From Nonomuraea africana (lineage in GTDB: Bacteria > Actinomycetota > Actinomycetes > Streptosporangiales > Streptosporangiaceae): a DNA stretch of 64,000 nt. The DNA lies in NCBI RefSeq assembly GCF_014873535.1, contig NZ_JADBEF010000002.1, forward strand, positions 57,364 to 121,363. Direction: 5' to 3'. The translations under genes and the position numbers were made by a program. Position 1 is the first letter of the stretch. Every line of letters begins with the position of its first letter. Of this stretch, positions 31,507 through 43,900 are shown in pieces. The notes under the pieces are model-generated. The model did not search any database. It saw nothing but the letters and a program-made list of their open reading frames with translations, and had not been told where the DNA came from.

Positions 31507-31758
31507 CTATTCTCTTACGATCTTTACTACCTGCGTCCAGGCCTGCAGCGCGGCCAGCACACTCACCGGTTCGCGCACGTCCAGAGCCGTGACCGGCTGG
31601 TGTGGGAAGACGATGTCGGCGCCCTGCCGCCCGGCCAGCAGGCCCACCACCTTCGGGGAGCCGGACACGATGCCGGTCGTGGCCGCCGCCTCCGGCCGCG
31701 CCCGGCCGACCGTGACCGCGTACGCCACCCCGTCGACGTAGCCGTGAACCTCAAACAC
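31507..31758 (-). CDS. Small hypothetical protein (83 aa)
   Basis: GTG at 31758 overlaps the upstream gene's stop by eight bases, with GGAAGG before it. One small alpha/beta domain (FEVHGYVDGVAYAVTVGRAR, SVLAALQAWTQVVKIVRE). No family recognised. It ends the transcript of the giant gene and is convergent with the pentapeptide gene. Confidence 0.6.
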   Translation of the reverse strand: MFEVHGYVDGVAYAVTVGRARPEAAATTGIVSGSPKVVGLLAGRQGADIVFPHQPVTALDVREPVSVLAALQAWTQVVKIVRE

Positions 31759-31963
31759 GCTGACCGCCTTCCCCACCGTCGTAGTCGACGCTGCCCGACT
31801 CAGCCGGTACGACCGCCCGATACCCGGCGATGAACGCCCGAGACAGCGGCCCGCCCGCCGCCCGCCACGGGTTCTTCTCGATCCGGCCACCCTCGACGGC
31901 GACCGCCCGCCCAGCCAGCCGGGCGGCGCGTAGCCGCACCTCCGACACCTGCTCCTGTCCCAT
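31751..31963 (-). CDS. Small hypothetical protein (70 aa)
   Basis: ATG with AGGAGGGG upstream, 14 bases after the giant gene's stop. Helical and Arg/Ala-rich (VSEVRLRAARLAGRAVAVEG). Coupled to the next small gene. Function unknown. Confidence 0.6.
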   Translation of the reverse strand: MGQEQVSEVRLRAARLAGRAVAVEGGRIEKNPWRAAGGPLSRAFIAGYRAVVPAESGSVDYDGGEGGQRV

Positions 31964-31977
31964 GGGCGATGCCCCTC

Positions 31978-34900
31978 CTATCGGGTGAAGCGGCGGCCCT
32001 CACGAGACCGCCGCGCTGCTCGAACATCACGGTCACGCCCGAGCACGTCGGCGACGTACTCGGTGTAGTTCTGCCACCCGTTGGCGCGGAACCAGTTGTA
32101 CAGCTCGTCAGAGGCGTAGGCGTTGACCCGCCGCCAGTCCCCCGAGAACAGACTCTTCGGATCCACGCCGGCGGCGCGGCCCCGCGCGTTGACCATGTAG
32201 CCGTTCGTCGCCGCCTCTGCCTGGCCGTACTGGAACTCGACCCATTCGTCGTACTGGCGGCGCACCCGCCGATCCACCGACTCTCCGGGCACGCCTTCGT
32301 CGACGGCGCTGCGGCGGCGTTCGGCCTCCATCTGCTCGACGGTGACGCCGTACACGTGCGCCCACGCCTCCTCGCGGTCCATCTCGCCGGAGGCGACGAG
32401 CGCGTCGATGCGGGCATCACGCTCCCGCTCGGCCTGATCTTCGGCGTCCCACCGGTTCAGCACCTCGGAGATGCGGGCCGCGCTGTAGTTGTCGTCCAGC
32501 GAGCCGAGCAGGTCGGCCAGGTCCTCGGCCGACAGCTCCTCGAGGTTCACTCCTTCCAGCGGATCGCCCTCGATGATGCGACCGCGCAGTTGGGCCATGA
32601 TCCGCTCGTAGGCGGGGGAGTTCCATTCGACTTGGCCGAGCAGCGCCTGGAGCTCCTCGACGGACAGCTCATCGAGGTCGACCCCGTCGAGCGGGTCCTT
32701 GCCGGGCCCGTCCTTGCCGGTGCCGAGCATGGCGAGCACGCCGAGCAGCCACGCGCGCATGTCGTCGTCGAGGTAGTCGGCGCCTCCCATGAGCGCTTCC
32801 ATGCCGGTGGTGAAGACCTCGCCGCCGCCGTGCGGGTAGATGCGGCCGGTGTACTTGGAGGGGAACCCGCCGTCGTAGCCGACCTCGCCGGGGAACATCC
32901 CTACCGAGACGAGTTCGCCGCGCTCGCGGTGGCCGACCTCGCCGCTCGACGTGCGCTCCCACAGGAACGCCCGCTCGGCCTCGCGCAGGCCGGGCAGCCG
33001 GTGCTGGAAGGCGTGCCCAAGCTCGTGCACACCCGCGCGGAACTGCTCGTCCGGCTTCGTGTCCGGCAGGACCACGGTGTGCCGGTCCCGGCTGTAGCCT
33101 GCCCGACCGGGACCGCCCATGATGTCGGGCTTGGCGACGGCCAGCCCGACCGGGCCCTGGTCACCGAGGAAGGCGACCCAGTCAGCCGGGTAGACGTCCT
33201 CGACCCGGCGCATCGCCTGAACCGGCTTGTGGCTCTCCTTGCGGGCCTGCCCGCCCCCGGTGCGGTACTCCAGGCGGGCACCACCGAACGACCGCACCTG
33301 GCCGAGCACCTCCAGCGCGGCCGCGCGGCGCAGCTCGGCGACGCGGAGCTTGGCCGCCTGATGCGCCTTACGAGCCTTGTTCACCTCACGTTCGGCCCGA
33401 TCGAACACCTTCTGGTGCGTCGTGTCCGGCGTGTTCAGGCCGTTGGCGAACGCGTGGCGGTTGGCCTCAGACTCGGCCTTGGCCAGTTCGCGCTCCGCGT
33501 CCCACATCGCCTTCTCGGCCGCCTGCGCGCCCGCGACAGCCTCCCGGTACTCCGGCGTGTTCAGGCGGGCGGTGAGAGCCTGGTCCACCTCGGCGCCCGC
33601 GGCCTTGATGACCGCCAGGTGCCGCATGGCGTGCTCGCCGGGCCCGTCGTCGTCGGCGACGTCCGGGACGGTCACGGTCACCTGCTCGATCTCAGGGTCG
33701 TAGCCGTCTTCCAGATCGGATAGGTCGAGTGGCTTGTACACGGTGCGGGTCACCTGCCGGTGCCCCACCTCGCCGAGATTGGCTGGGAGCGCCCGGCGGA
33801 AGGCGGCCAGCCGCTCAGGCAGGCTGCCCTGCACGGCGGGCAGGCCTGCCGGGGCCTCGTCGGCGGGGCCGAACAGCGCCTCCACGTCCAGGCGGCGAGC
33901 CAGCGGGATGTCCACCGTGGTGGGCGGGTCGGTGCGGAACTGCTCCAGCATCCGCGCCAGCGCCTGATCGTGCGTCTCGCCGGGTAGCGGATCGACCTCG
34001 AGGATCGACTGGGTCAGGTTGGCCGCGGCCCGCTCGTGGATCTGGGCGACTAGCGGCGCGAGCCGGTCGGCGAGCGCTGCCGCGTGGGCCTCGTCGCCTC
34101 CGGCCAGCGCGCGGGCGGCCTGCAGGGCGGGCGCCTGCTGGTCGAGCCGCTTCCACGCGTCCTCGACCAGGTCGGGGGAGCGCAGCCATGCCCGGTCCCC
34201 GGCCTCGGGTGGGTGGACCCGGCGCATGCCGAGCTCGTCGCTGATCGCCGCCGCCGCGCTCCGGTACAGGTCGAGTTCGGCTTCGCCGAGCGCCTGCCGT
34301 ACGGCGCGGACGCGCGCCACCTTGCGGCGGCGGGCCTGCTGGCGGGCGATGCGCAGCTCGGCGTTGTCGCCGCCGCTCGCGTGCCGTGTCACCTGCAAGG
34401 TGGCGTCGTCGTCGAGCATGACCATGGTGGCCAGGTCATCGGCGTAGGTGCGCACCAGCGCGGTGGTACCGATCCGGGTACCGTCCGGGCCTGCCAGCGG
34501 GGAAAGCTGCTCGACCGTCCCGGCCGCGCCGCCGTGCGCCGCATCGACACTGATCCTGTCGCCGACCCTGACCGCGCCCGGGTCGACGCGGCCCTCGCCG
34601 GAGTCGTCGAGGACCGCCTCCCACGACTGGTCGGTCGAGGGCTCGCCTCGGCCGACGCGCAGCACGGAGGGGAAGCCGCGCGAGGTGAGCGTGAGCTCGC
34701 CGCCGTCGCCGCCCTCGGCGATCACGGCCCACTCCTCGACCGGGTCGAACTCGCCGCTGGTCTTCCACAGCGACACAACCTTCCGGTCGGTGCCGGCCAC
34801 GCGGATGGTGTCGCCGGGCTGCACCCGGTCAGGGGTGATGTGCTCGCGCCGCCGCTCGGGGGCGGGGGCGGGTTCGACGTCGGCCGGGAGGTCCGGCATC

Positions 34901-37900
34901 AGGAACACGTCCACCCCGGCGGCCAGGATGCGCTGCTCGCGGCGGCCGTCGTCGTGCTCGACGGTGACCGTGACGAACGGGAAGCGGGCGACGGGCTTGG
35001 CGTCGACCACTCGCACCGTGACGGCCGGGCCTCCGGCATGGTCGGGGATGGCGATCACGTCGCCCGCGGTGAGGTTTTCCGGGTTGGCCTTCTCGGGGGC
35101 GACGCGGTGCGGCTCGTGCGGCGGGGCCGGGTATCCGACCAGCCGCGCGTAGGAGCCGTCTACCCAGGAGGCGGCCCGCTCCAACGACCTGCGCTGTACG
35201 GCGGGCATGTCGCCCCCGGCGAGGGCGCGCAGGCGCTGGCCGAGTGCGCGCATCTGCTCGGCGCTGACAGGCTGGCTCGCCCGCAGCCTGGCCGCAGCGG
35301 TCCGCGCCTGTTCGCTGGCGTTCTCGTCGTCCTCGAGCGCCAGGGCGAGCACCCGCTTGCGGATGTCGGAGCGCAGCCGGACGCGGGTGGCTGGTGTTCC
35401 GTCCGGCAGGCTCGTGATGGTCGAGCGCGGCTTGCGCTCGCTGGGCGGCTTCGGCGTCCGCTTCCGCTTCGTTCGTAGGCCGCGGCCGCGGGTGACGGTC
35501 TCACCGGCGTCCGCCTCGATCAGCATGGGGCGCCCGTCCGGGTCGAGCAGGTCGAAGGCGATGCGGTCGCCGTCGCGTTCGATGCCGACGATCTTGGAGG
35601 CGTGCCCGTCGTCGTTGATCAGCCACTCGCCGACCACGACGTCGCTCGCGGCCGCCGGGCCGATCTCGGGCTGGCGGCGTGGCCGGGTGCGCTTGGTGAC
35701 CTGCTCGCCTTCGCGGCGGGCGCGGAGGGTGCGCCGGTCGTCCTCGCCGCGTTCGGTGGTGATGGTGAGGCCGCCCGCCCGGGTGACTTCCTCCACCGTG
35801 ACCGTCTCGGAGCCGTCAGGGGTGTCGACGCGGTCGCCGACGCTGACGTCCTCGACCGGCGCCGCCTCGGGGATGCCGTCGTCGGCGGCCCGCTCAGCCT
35901 CCTGGCGTGCCTGCTCCCACTCGGCGGCTCGGCGGTGGGCGGCGCGCGGGTCGCCGCCGAGCATCACCAGCCGGTCGGCCAGCGTCTGCCGCAGCGTCTT
36001 GACCTGGGCGGCCCGAATCCAGTCCAGGTCACCGTCCTGGGCGGCGGCCAGCGCAGCGTCCGCGCGTACCCACGCGATCTCCGCGTCGGCGGCCGGGACC
36101 TCACCGTTCTCGGCCGCTTCCGCGATGGCGTCGAACGTGGTGACCGCGTCGACCAGGGCGGGCCCGCCAGCTTCGTCCAGCATCTGGCGGCGGCGTTCGG
36201 CCTGCTCGTCCATGTTCGTCTGCCGGGTCTCGGCGCGGCTGTCACGCAGCCTGGCAGCCTCATCGGTCGAGGTGGCGGCGTCGGCCGTACCAAGACGATC
36301 AACGGGCTCGGTGAGGCGTACAGGGCCGGGTTCGGGCACGTACCGGGCGGGCTGGTCGCCCTCGAACTCGATCACGTCGGCCAGGCGTACGGGCTGGCCG
36401 GGCTGGTAGCCGTCCGGAATGGTGCCCTCCCAGACGCGGCCGTCGCTCTGGGAGAGGTAGGAGCCGAACCGGGTTCGGATGCGGCGGACGCCGTCGCTGG
36501 TGCGGACGACGCGGATACGGTCCCCCGGCATCAGGTCGCCTGGCTCCACCGTCTCCGTGGCCCGCTCGACTGCGCCCGCAGGCGCCGGGGTGGTCGGCTC
36601 GTCCGGCTCCGGCTGAGGTGTGGGCTGGTCAGAGGTTCCCATACGGAAAGTGCCTTCAGGCTCCTCCACGTTCTCCGACGTGGGAGAGACGTCGCCGATT
36701 CCTTCCCCGCTGTCGGGCACGTCCGCGACGGCGAACCCGTCGTCGTTGGCGTGCACGGACGGCGTCGGGTCGTCCAGGCTCACATTCAGGTCCGGGTCCG
36801 GGTCCGTCGCCGGGTCCGGCATGATGGCCGGACGCAGCTCGTCTAGCCGCCCCTTCAACAGCGCCAGCTCGGTCACTGCCGCCTTGTACGCGTCGCCGTC
36901 CGGCTGGCCCTTCAGCTCGTCCAGGTGCGACTGCGTCTTGATGATCTCGCCCAGCAGCCGCGACCGCTCCCGCGCCTCAGCGAGCTGCCCGGCCTTCGCG
37001 AACGGCTTACCGACCGCGCCCTGCATCTTGCCGACCTGCTCGCGCAGGTGGGCGATGCGCTTGTCCGCGGCCTCGATCTGCGGCTCCAGGCCGGCGAGCC
37101 GGTTCTCCAGCGCGCGCAGCATGCCGTTCCCGGACCCGTCCGTGAGCTGATGCCCCCGGTAGGAGGAGACGCCGCCGGAGAAGTCGAACCCGACGTCGAT
37201 CACGCGGAAAAGCTGGTCGCCGTAGTAGCGGCGCGTCTTCGTCGCGTAGATGGGGTGGCCGCCGAGCTCGCCGACCTGGACGGGCCGGTCCTCGGCCGCG
37301 GGCCCGTCGCGGACGTCGCGGACCGCCTTCAGGAGCGGCTCGTACACGTCGGCGCGCTTGTCAGTCTCCAGGTCACCGACCTTGATCATGAAGTTGTCGC
37401 CGCGCGTGTCCACCCGGGCGGCGATGGCTTCCTGCCATTCGCCGATGTCGGCGGTCAACTCCTGGACCATCTGCTCGGCGCGGGTGATCTGCTGCGCCAG
37501 GTTGCCCTGGTTGCGGTCGTGGGCGCGGTCGAGCCGCTCCAGCCGGTTCAGCTCCGTGTCGGCCTTGGCCTTGTCCATCAGATACGGGTTGCCGGTCGCC
37601 AACGCCTTGACCTCGGCGAAGGAGAGAGCGGCGTCACCGATGTCCTCGATCTCCCGCACGTCGAGGGTGCCGCGCTTCATCTGAGCGATGAACTTCTGCT
37701 TACGCTCGACCGTCTGCCACGAATACCCGTCAAACGTCCCTTCCGTGACATAACGGATAATTCGGACGTCCTTGTCATGCATGGTCTGGTTGAAGTTGCC
37801 CTGCCTCTCCACGCGCCCCTCACGCTGGGCAAGGTCGGCCGGCCGCCACGGGCAGTCCATGTGGTGCAGGGCGACGGCGCGGGCCTGCACGTTGGTGCCG

Positions 37901-40900
37901 GTGCCCATCTTCTCCGTGGAGCCGAGCAGGACGGCGATCTTGCCGGTGCGGGCGTCCTCGAACAGCTTCGCCTTCTGCGCGTCCGTGTTGGCTTCGTGGA
38001 TGTAGCGGATCTTGTTCTCGGGCACGCCCCGGGCGACCAGCTGAGCTTTCATCTCGTCGTACGCGGCCCACGTCGAGACATCGCCGTCCCCAGCGGGCGC
38101 GTCGACCAGCTCGTCAGGAACGCCCAGCTTCGGGTCGGGCACCGTCACCAGAGTGTCGCCGCGGGCGATGATGATCTCGTCGACGGCGCCGATGGCAGAG
38201 TCCAGCGAGACGATGAACGCCTGCCGCTCGTCATCCCATGCGACGCCGGTGATGCGGGTCGGCGTGCCGCTGCGGTTCAGCCACTGGCCAGCCTTCAGCT
38301 TCTCCGCGGGCACCTTGGTGCCTCGGGGCTTGCCGGGCTTCTTCTTCGGCGTGCCCTGGTCCATGAACACGATCTGGAGCGCGCCGGGCGTCGGGTGGAG
38401 TTCGTCGTCGTCCTTGCGGACGGGGTACTGCCAGTCCTTGGAGTGCTGGTAGATCTCGGCGATCTTCTCGGCGGCGACCTCCAGCTTGCCGCCGGACTGC
38501 GGTGTGCCCGGGTCGAGCAACCGCATGTCCAGCGCAGCTCGCTTGCCGTCGCCGGAGATCTTGAGCATGTTGTCCTCGACGACCCGGTCTTCGTCGGGGT
38601 CGATGGGGCCGTCCCACTCCTCTTCGGGGACGCCGTTGATCCACTTGCGGGCGTTGCCGCTCCGGACCGCCTCGGCGCGGTGGCCCAGGTCGGTGATGTA
38701 TTCGAGCTGCTCAGGGGAGGCGGGGACGACGATGGTCTCCCCGCGGTTGCCGTTGGCGTCTTTCCGCACAGGCGGGGTCGGCAGGCCCAGGTCGTCGGCG
38801 GTCTTGACGTCGGCGAACACCCGGTAGATGCGCAGCAGCTCGGGCACGTTGCGGAACTTCGCGAACCTGGCCTTCTGCCGGAAGCCGTTGCCGTCCGGGT
38901 TCAGTTCGATGTCGGTGATGACGTCGCCGAAGGTGGCCGCCCACGTGTCGAAGTCGTCGATCCCGGCCTCTTCGAGCAGATCTGGGCGCAGGTAGCGCAT
39001 CATCACGTACGCCTCGGTCACCGAGTTGGCGATGTCGGTGCCGGTGGCGAAAGTGACGACGCGGCCGGACTCCGAGCGGCCGCGCAGGTAGTGCAGCTTC
39101 ATGTGCAGGTCGCTCGCGCGGCCACTGCCGTCGATCCCTGCGCCCTCGATCCGCGAGGGGGTGCGCAGGTTCTTGTACATGTGGGCTTCGTCGACCATCA
39201 GGTAGTCGATGCCGGTGTGCTCGAAGTAGACGGCGCCTTCGTCCTTCTTCGAGTCGAGCTTGGCCTTGAGCTTCTCCTCGGCCTGCACGAGCTGACGCAT
39301 CAGCCTCTTCAGTAGACGGGAGTCCTCACCGAATTCGCGGGCCCGCTCGATCGCGGCGCGCAGCTTCTGCAGTTCGTCATCCCGGTAGTCGCGCTGCACG
39401 TCCGGGTGCATGTCGATCTTCTCGAACGCCTTCTGGGTGAGGATGACGGCGTCCCAGTCGCCCGTCGCCGCGCGGGCGACGAACTCGCGCCGCTTGTCCT
39501 TCTCCAGGTCCTTCGTCCCCGCCGCCAAAATCTTGGCGTTCGGGTACAGCTCCAGGAACTCGCGGGTGAACTGCTCCAGCATGTGGTTCGGGACAACGAT
39601 CGCGGGCTTGCGCGACATCCCGGTCCGGCGCAGCTCCATCGCGCCCATGACCATCTCGGCCGTTTTGCCGGCGCCGACCTCGTGCGCCAGGAGCACCGCG
39701 GGCTCGTTGACGATGCGGGCGACTGCCGCCTTCTGGTGTTCGCGAGGCTTCCACCCGTGCGCGAGGCCGGGCAGGGCCGGATTCGCGCCGTCGTAGGAGC
39801 GCAGCACGATCGAGTTGAAGCGGTCGTTGTAGACGCGGGCCAGGCGTTCGGCGCGGTCGGGGTCCTCCCACACCCACTCCGAGAACCGCTCGGACATCTC
39901 CTGCGCTTTTTGCTGCGCCTCGATCGTCCCGGCCGGGTCGGCGACGCTGCCGCCGCCCGGAGTCGATTGGGTGACCTTGATCGTGGCCTGGCGCAGCAGC
40001 GACTCGGCGATCTCGATGGCCGACCACTGCTTACGGTCGGTGCCGTAGGTGTGGCGGGCCTCGTAGCCGTCCTTGTCGCCGTTGACCTCCCACAGCGACC
40101 CGCCCGCGTGGTTCACCTTCACGCTCGGGTCGTTGAGGATGTCGCGCAGGAACTCCTGAATGGTGGCGGCGTTGATCCACGCAGCGCCCATGCGGGCGTC
40201 GATCTCCCCGGGGGTGAGGTCGCGGGGGAGGACCTCCTCCAGGGCGGCCGCGTTGAGCGCGAACCGCGGGTCGTTCTCGGCCGCTTCCCGCGCCAGGGCG
40301 AGCTTCTGCCGGACATTCCCGGACAGGTAGTCGGCGGCCGGGACGTACTGGCGCTGGCCAGGCAGGAAGTACGGTTCGCCCGACTCGGTGTAGAACGGCG
40401 GCTGCTCGTAGACGCGGTTGCCGAGACGCTGCCGCGCCTCCTCCTCGCCGTCGACGCCGAGCAGCTTGGCGACCTCGTCCAGGCGCAGCTCGCCGAACCG
40501 GTCGATGACGACCGCCATGGCCTCGCCCGGGTCGTCCGTCTCGGTAATGGTCTTCTTCGCCGCGACGACGCGGTGGTCGAAGATGTCGGCCTTGCGCGTG
40601 CTGTCGGTGTCCGGGTCGTAGTCGTCGAGCGCGAACACGATCGCGCCGGCCGGGTCGGAGCGGAGCAGGCCGATGGCGGTGGCGGCCATCTCCGAGTCGG
40701 CGACCTTGCGGCCCTCGGCATCCGCCTTGGCCTTGGCCTCCTTGGGTGTGAACCGCCGGTTGGCGCGCTTCGACGTCGGCCCCCACCTGCGGGTGTAGTC
40801 GTCGTGGCGGCGGTTCAGCTCGGCGCGCAGCTCGTCCATGCGCGGCGTGTCGCTCTCGGAGCTGTTCTCCTCGGCGAGGAGGGCGCGGGCGACGTCGCGC

Positions 40901-43900
40901 AGGCCAAGCAACGCGGTGAGCTGTTCGACCTGCGTGGGGTGCACGTTGGCCGGGTTGGCGCGGCCGTCCTTCACCTGGGAGAAGGTGCCGTCGCCGTTCA
41001 GGTGCAGCGCCCCGTCGTGGCCTTCGTGACGGGCGGCGAGTTGCAGCCGCTCCACCGGCTCGTCGGACTGCTCGAACGTGGCTCCCCGCTCCTGGGCGTC
41101 GGCCACGATCCGGTCGAGTGCCTCCCGCATCGCGGGGGCGGCGTCGCGGTCGCCCTTCACGACCACGTCGTGGTCGGTGAACTGGCCGCGCCCGGTCGTC
41201 AGCTCGCCGAGGATCTGCTCGGGATGCTGCTGGAAGTAGGCGTTGATCGGGTGGGGTGACCCGTTGACGTCAGTGATCGGGGCGTTGATCCAGGAGGTGT
41301 CTCCGGCCGGTTCGCCTTCGCCGCGCTTACGGAAGATGAGCAGGTCAGTGACGACGTCGGTGCCGGCGGCCTTGCGGTGCGCGCCGGACGGGAGCCGGAC
41401 CGCGCCGACCAGGTCACCCATGCGGGCCATCTCGCGTCGGGCGGAGTTGTCCTCGCTGTCCATCGTGTAGCGGCTGGTGATGACGGCGACCAGGCCGCCC
41501 GGCCGGGTCAGGCCCAGGCTCTTGAGGATGAAGTGGTTGTGGATCGAGTGCTTGCGCTCGGGGTTGTAGTCGCGGTCCACGAGCCAGTAGTCGCCGAACG
41601 GCACGTTGCCGACGACCGCGTCGAAGCTGTTCGCCGGGGCCCGGGTGTCCGCGAACGACTCATTGCGGACGGTGGCGTCCGGGTAGAGCGCTTGGGAGAT
41701 GCCCGCCGTGGTCGGGTCGAGCTCCACACCGGTCATGTGGGCGCCCTCGGGCGCCATGCCGATGAACGTGCCCACACCGGAGCCGGGTTCGAGTACGTTG
41801 CCGCCGTTGAACCCCAGCTCGCGGACGGCGTCCCACACCTCGGAGACGATCGCCGCGTCGGTGTAGTGGGCGTTGAGTGTGTTCACCTCGGCGTCGCGCC
41901 ACTCGGCGTCGCTCAACATCTCCCGAAGCTCGGCACGCTCGGGCGCGAACGACTCCCACCGCTTCACGGCCCGCTCGAACTTCGCCTGGTCCGGGGTGCC
42001 GTCGCTCTGCCGGAACCGCTGCTCCTGTACCAGCGGACGCGGCTCGAACACGATCGGGAGCGACCCCCACCCGGACCAGCGGGCCAGGATGCGCCGCTCC
42101 TCCTCCGTGGCGGGCCGGTCCTCCGCCTGCAGCGCGCGCAGGGTGCGCACCGCGGCGATGTTCGCGCGGGCTTTCGCCTTCTCACCCGCCGGGGCCAGGT
42201 CCTCCTGTGAGGAGGGCCGGAAGCTCTCCTCTGCCGGAGTTACGCCGGCGGCAGTTCCTCGTTCTCCCTGCCGGGCTCGGGCGTCAGGAACACCTCTTCG
42301 TCCAGCACCATCTGCCGGGCGGTCGTCTGCGCGTTCGCCAGCCTGCCCACCCGATCCTCGAAGCTTTCCCCGGCCGGAGCCTTCCCGGCCAGATCCTCCG
42401 CCACCTCGTCGATCCGGTCCTCCACCCGATACGCCAGGGCCAGGAAGTGCTCGTCCGGATTCTCCAGCTCCGCGAACGCCTGCGGTAGGTACGTCTGCCA
42501 GTACCGGCGCGCGAGACTCGCGATCTCGCTCGTCGTCATCGCCATCGTCTTCTCCCTCGGCCGGGCTGTCGTCGGTCGGCGCTGGCCCGGTCTTGGGGGC
42601 GCCCATTGTAGAACTTACCGTAGCAGGATCATCACGGTTCGTGTCAATCTGTGTGGGTTCGTCCCGTCCGCGCTCTCGCTCAGCCCGCCGGCGACTCATC
42701 TCATCGCCCAACATCGTAAGGATCTGCTGCGAGACGCCCGTCCCCATAGGCGAGTTCCGCGCCCGCCACCCCAGCTCGTCCAACTCGGCTTCGCTGAGCT
42801 TGGTCATGTCGAGCGTCTGCGGGTCGGGCAGCTCATTGTGGGAGTGCGTCCACTCGAACCGGGCGGCCCCAACTGCATGGTTCGTCTTCGTGATCTCGGC
42901 CTGCGCGATGTCCCGCCTCGGCATATGGCGGGGCAGCCCCTGGTAGGCAGCATTCAGCTCCCGCTGGTAGTCCGAAGCGGCTTGCTCGACGGCGCGGTAG
43001 TCGTCACCGCTGAGGGCCTCCACCAGGCGCCCGCGCGCCGTGGCGAGACGCTGCTCGACGTCGCGGGGCAGCAGGCCCGGCCGGATCGACAGGTCCCGCT
43101 CCAGCCGTCCACCCTCATCCGGCGCGGCGGCGCTGCCGTCGTCCTGGGGCAGTGGCTCCCACCCGCGCAGCACGGTCAGGCGGGCGTTCCACGAGCGGGC
43201 CTCCGACCCACGACGACCATCCGGTCCGATGTAGGAGATGCGGCCCCGGGCGCGCGGGCCCTTCCCGACCTTCTCCGGGACATTGGTGATGATGACCTCG
43301 CGGCCGCCGCGGCCGCCCGGGTTCGGCAGGTACACCCGGTCGCCTCGGTCCAAGTCCTTGAGCAGCGGCGTCACCTCGACGGTGTCCGGCTGCTCACGAA
43401 GCTGCGCGCCTGCCCACGCGGCCAGGTCCTCGTCACTGCCCTTGCGCCGCCAATGCGACTGGATGACGGACCGGTTGCGCTCCATGCGGTCACGGGTCGG
43501 CTGAGGCATGTCCGGCCACGCCTCGAATGCCTCTCCGGTCAGCCGCATGGCGCGGCCATAGTCGCGGGCCTCGAATGCCTCTTTGGCCTGCTGAGATAGG
43601 GCCTTGGCGCGTTCCTCGCCCGTGGCGGCCGTTTCGCTATCGGCCTCGGGCGCGGCGGCCTCCTCGGGAACCCCCTCGGGGGCCTCCTCCCTGGCGGGCT
43701 CTGCAGGCGGGGCGGGCTCTGGCTCGCTCCGCGGCCCCTGGTCGCGCTCGTGCGCGGTGAACATGTCCTCGGTGCCCTGGGCCTCACGCCCCACATCAGA
43801 GAACAGCCCAGACTGCGGAGCGCTCGGAACCGGCACGGCACCGCGCGGCTGCTGCTCCTGCCCGGCCTTGCCCGTCTTGTGGACCGCGTGATCCTCATCC

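Noticed and set aside
31978..42239. Treating the methylase-helicase half of the giant ORF as a separate gene
   Set aside because: No ATG, GTG or TTG occurs in frame near the expected beginning; the next GTG falls inside the conserved domain. The single long frame was kept, with the doubt recorded as a finding.
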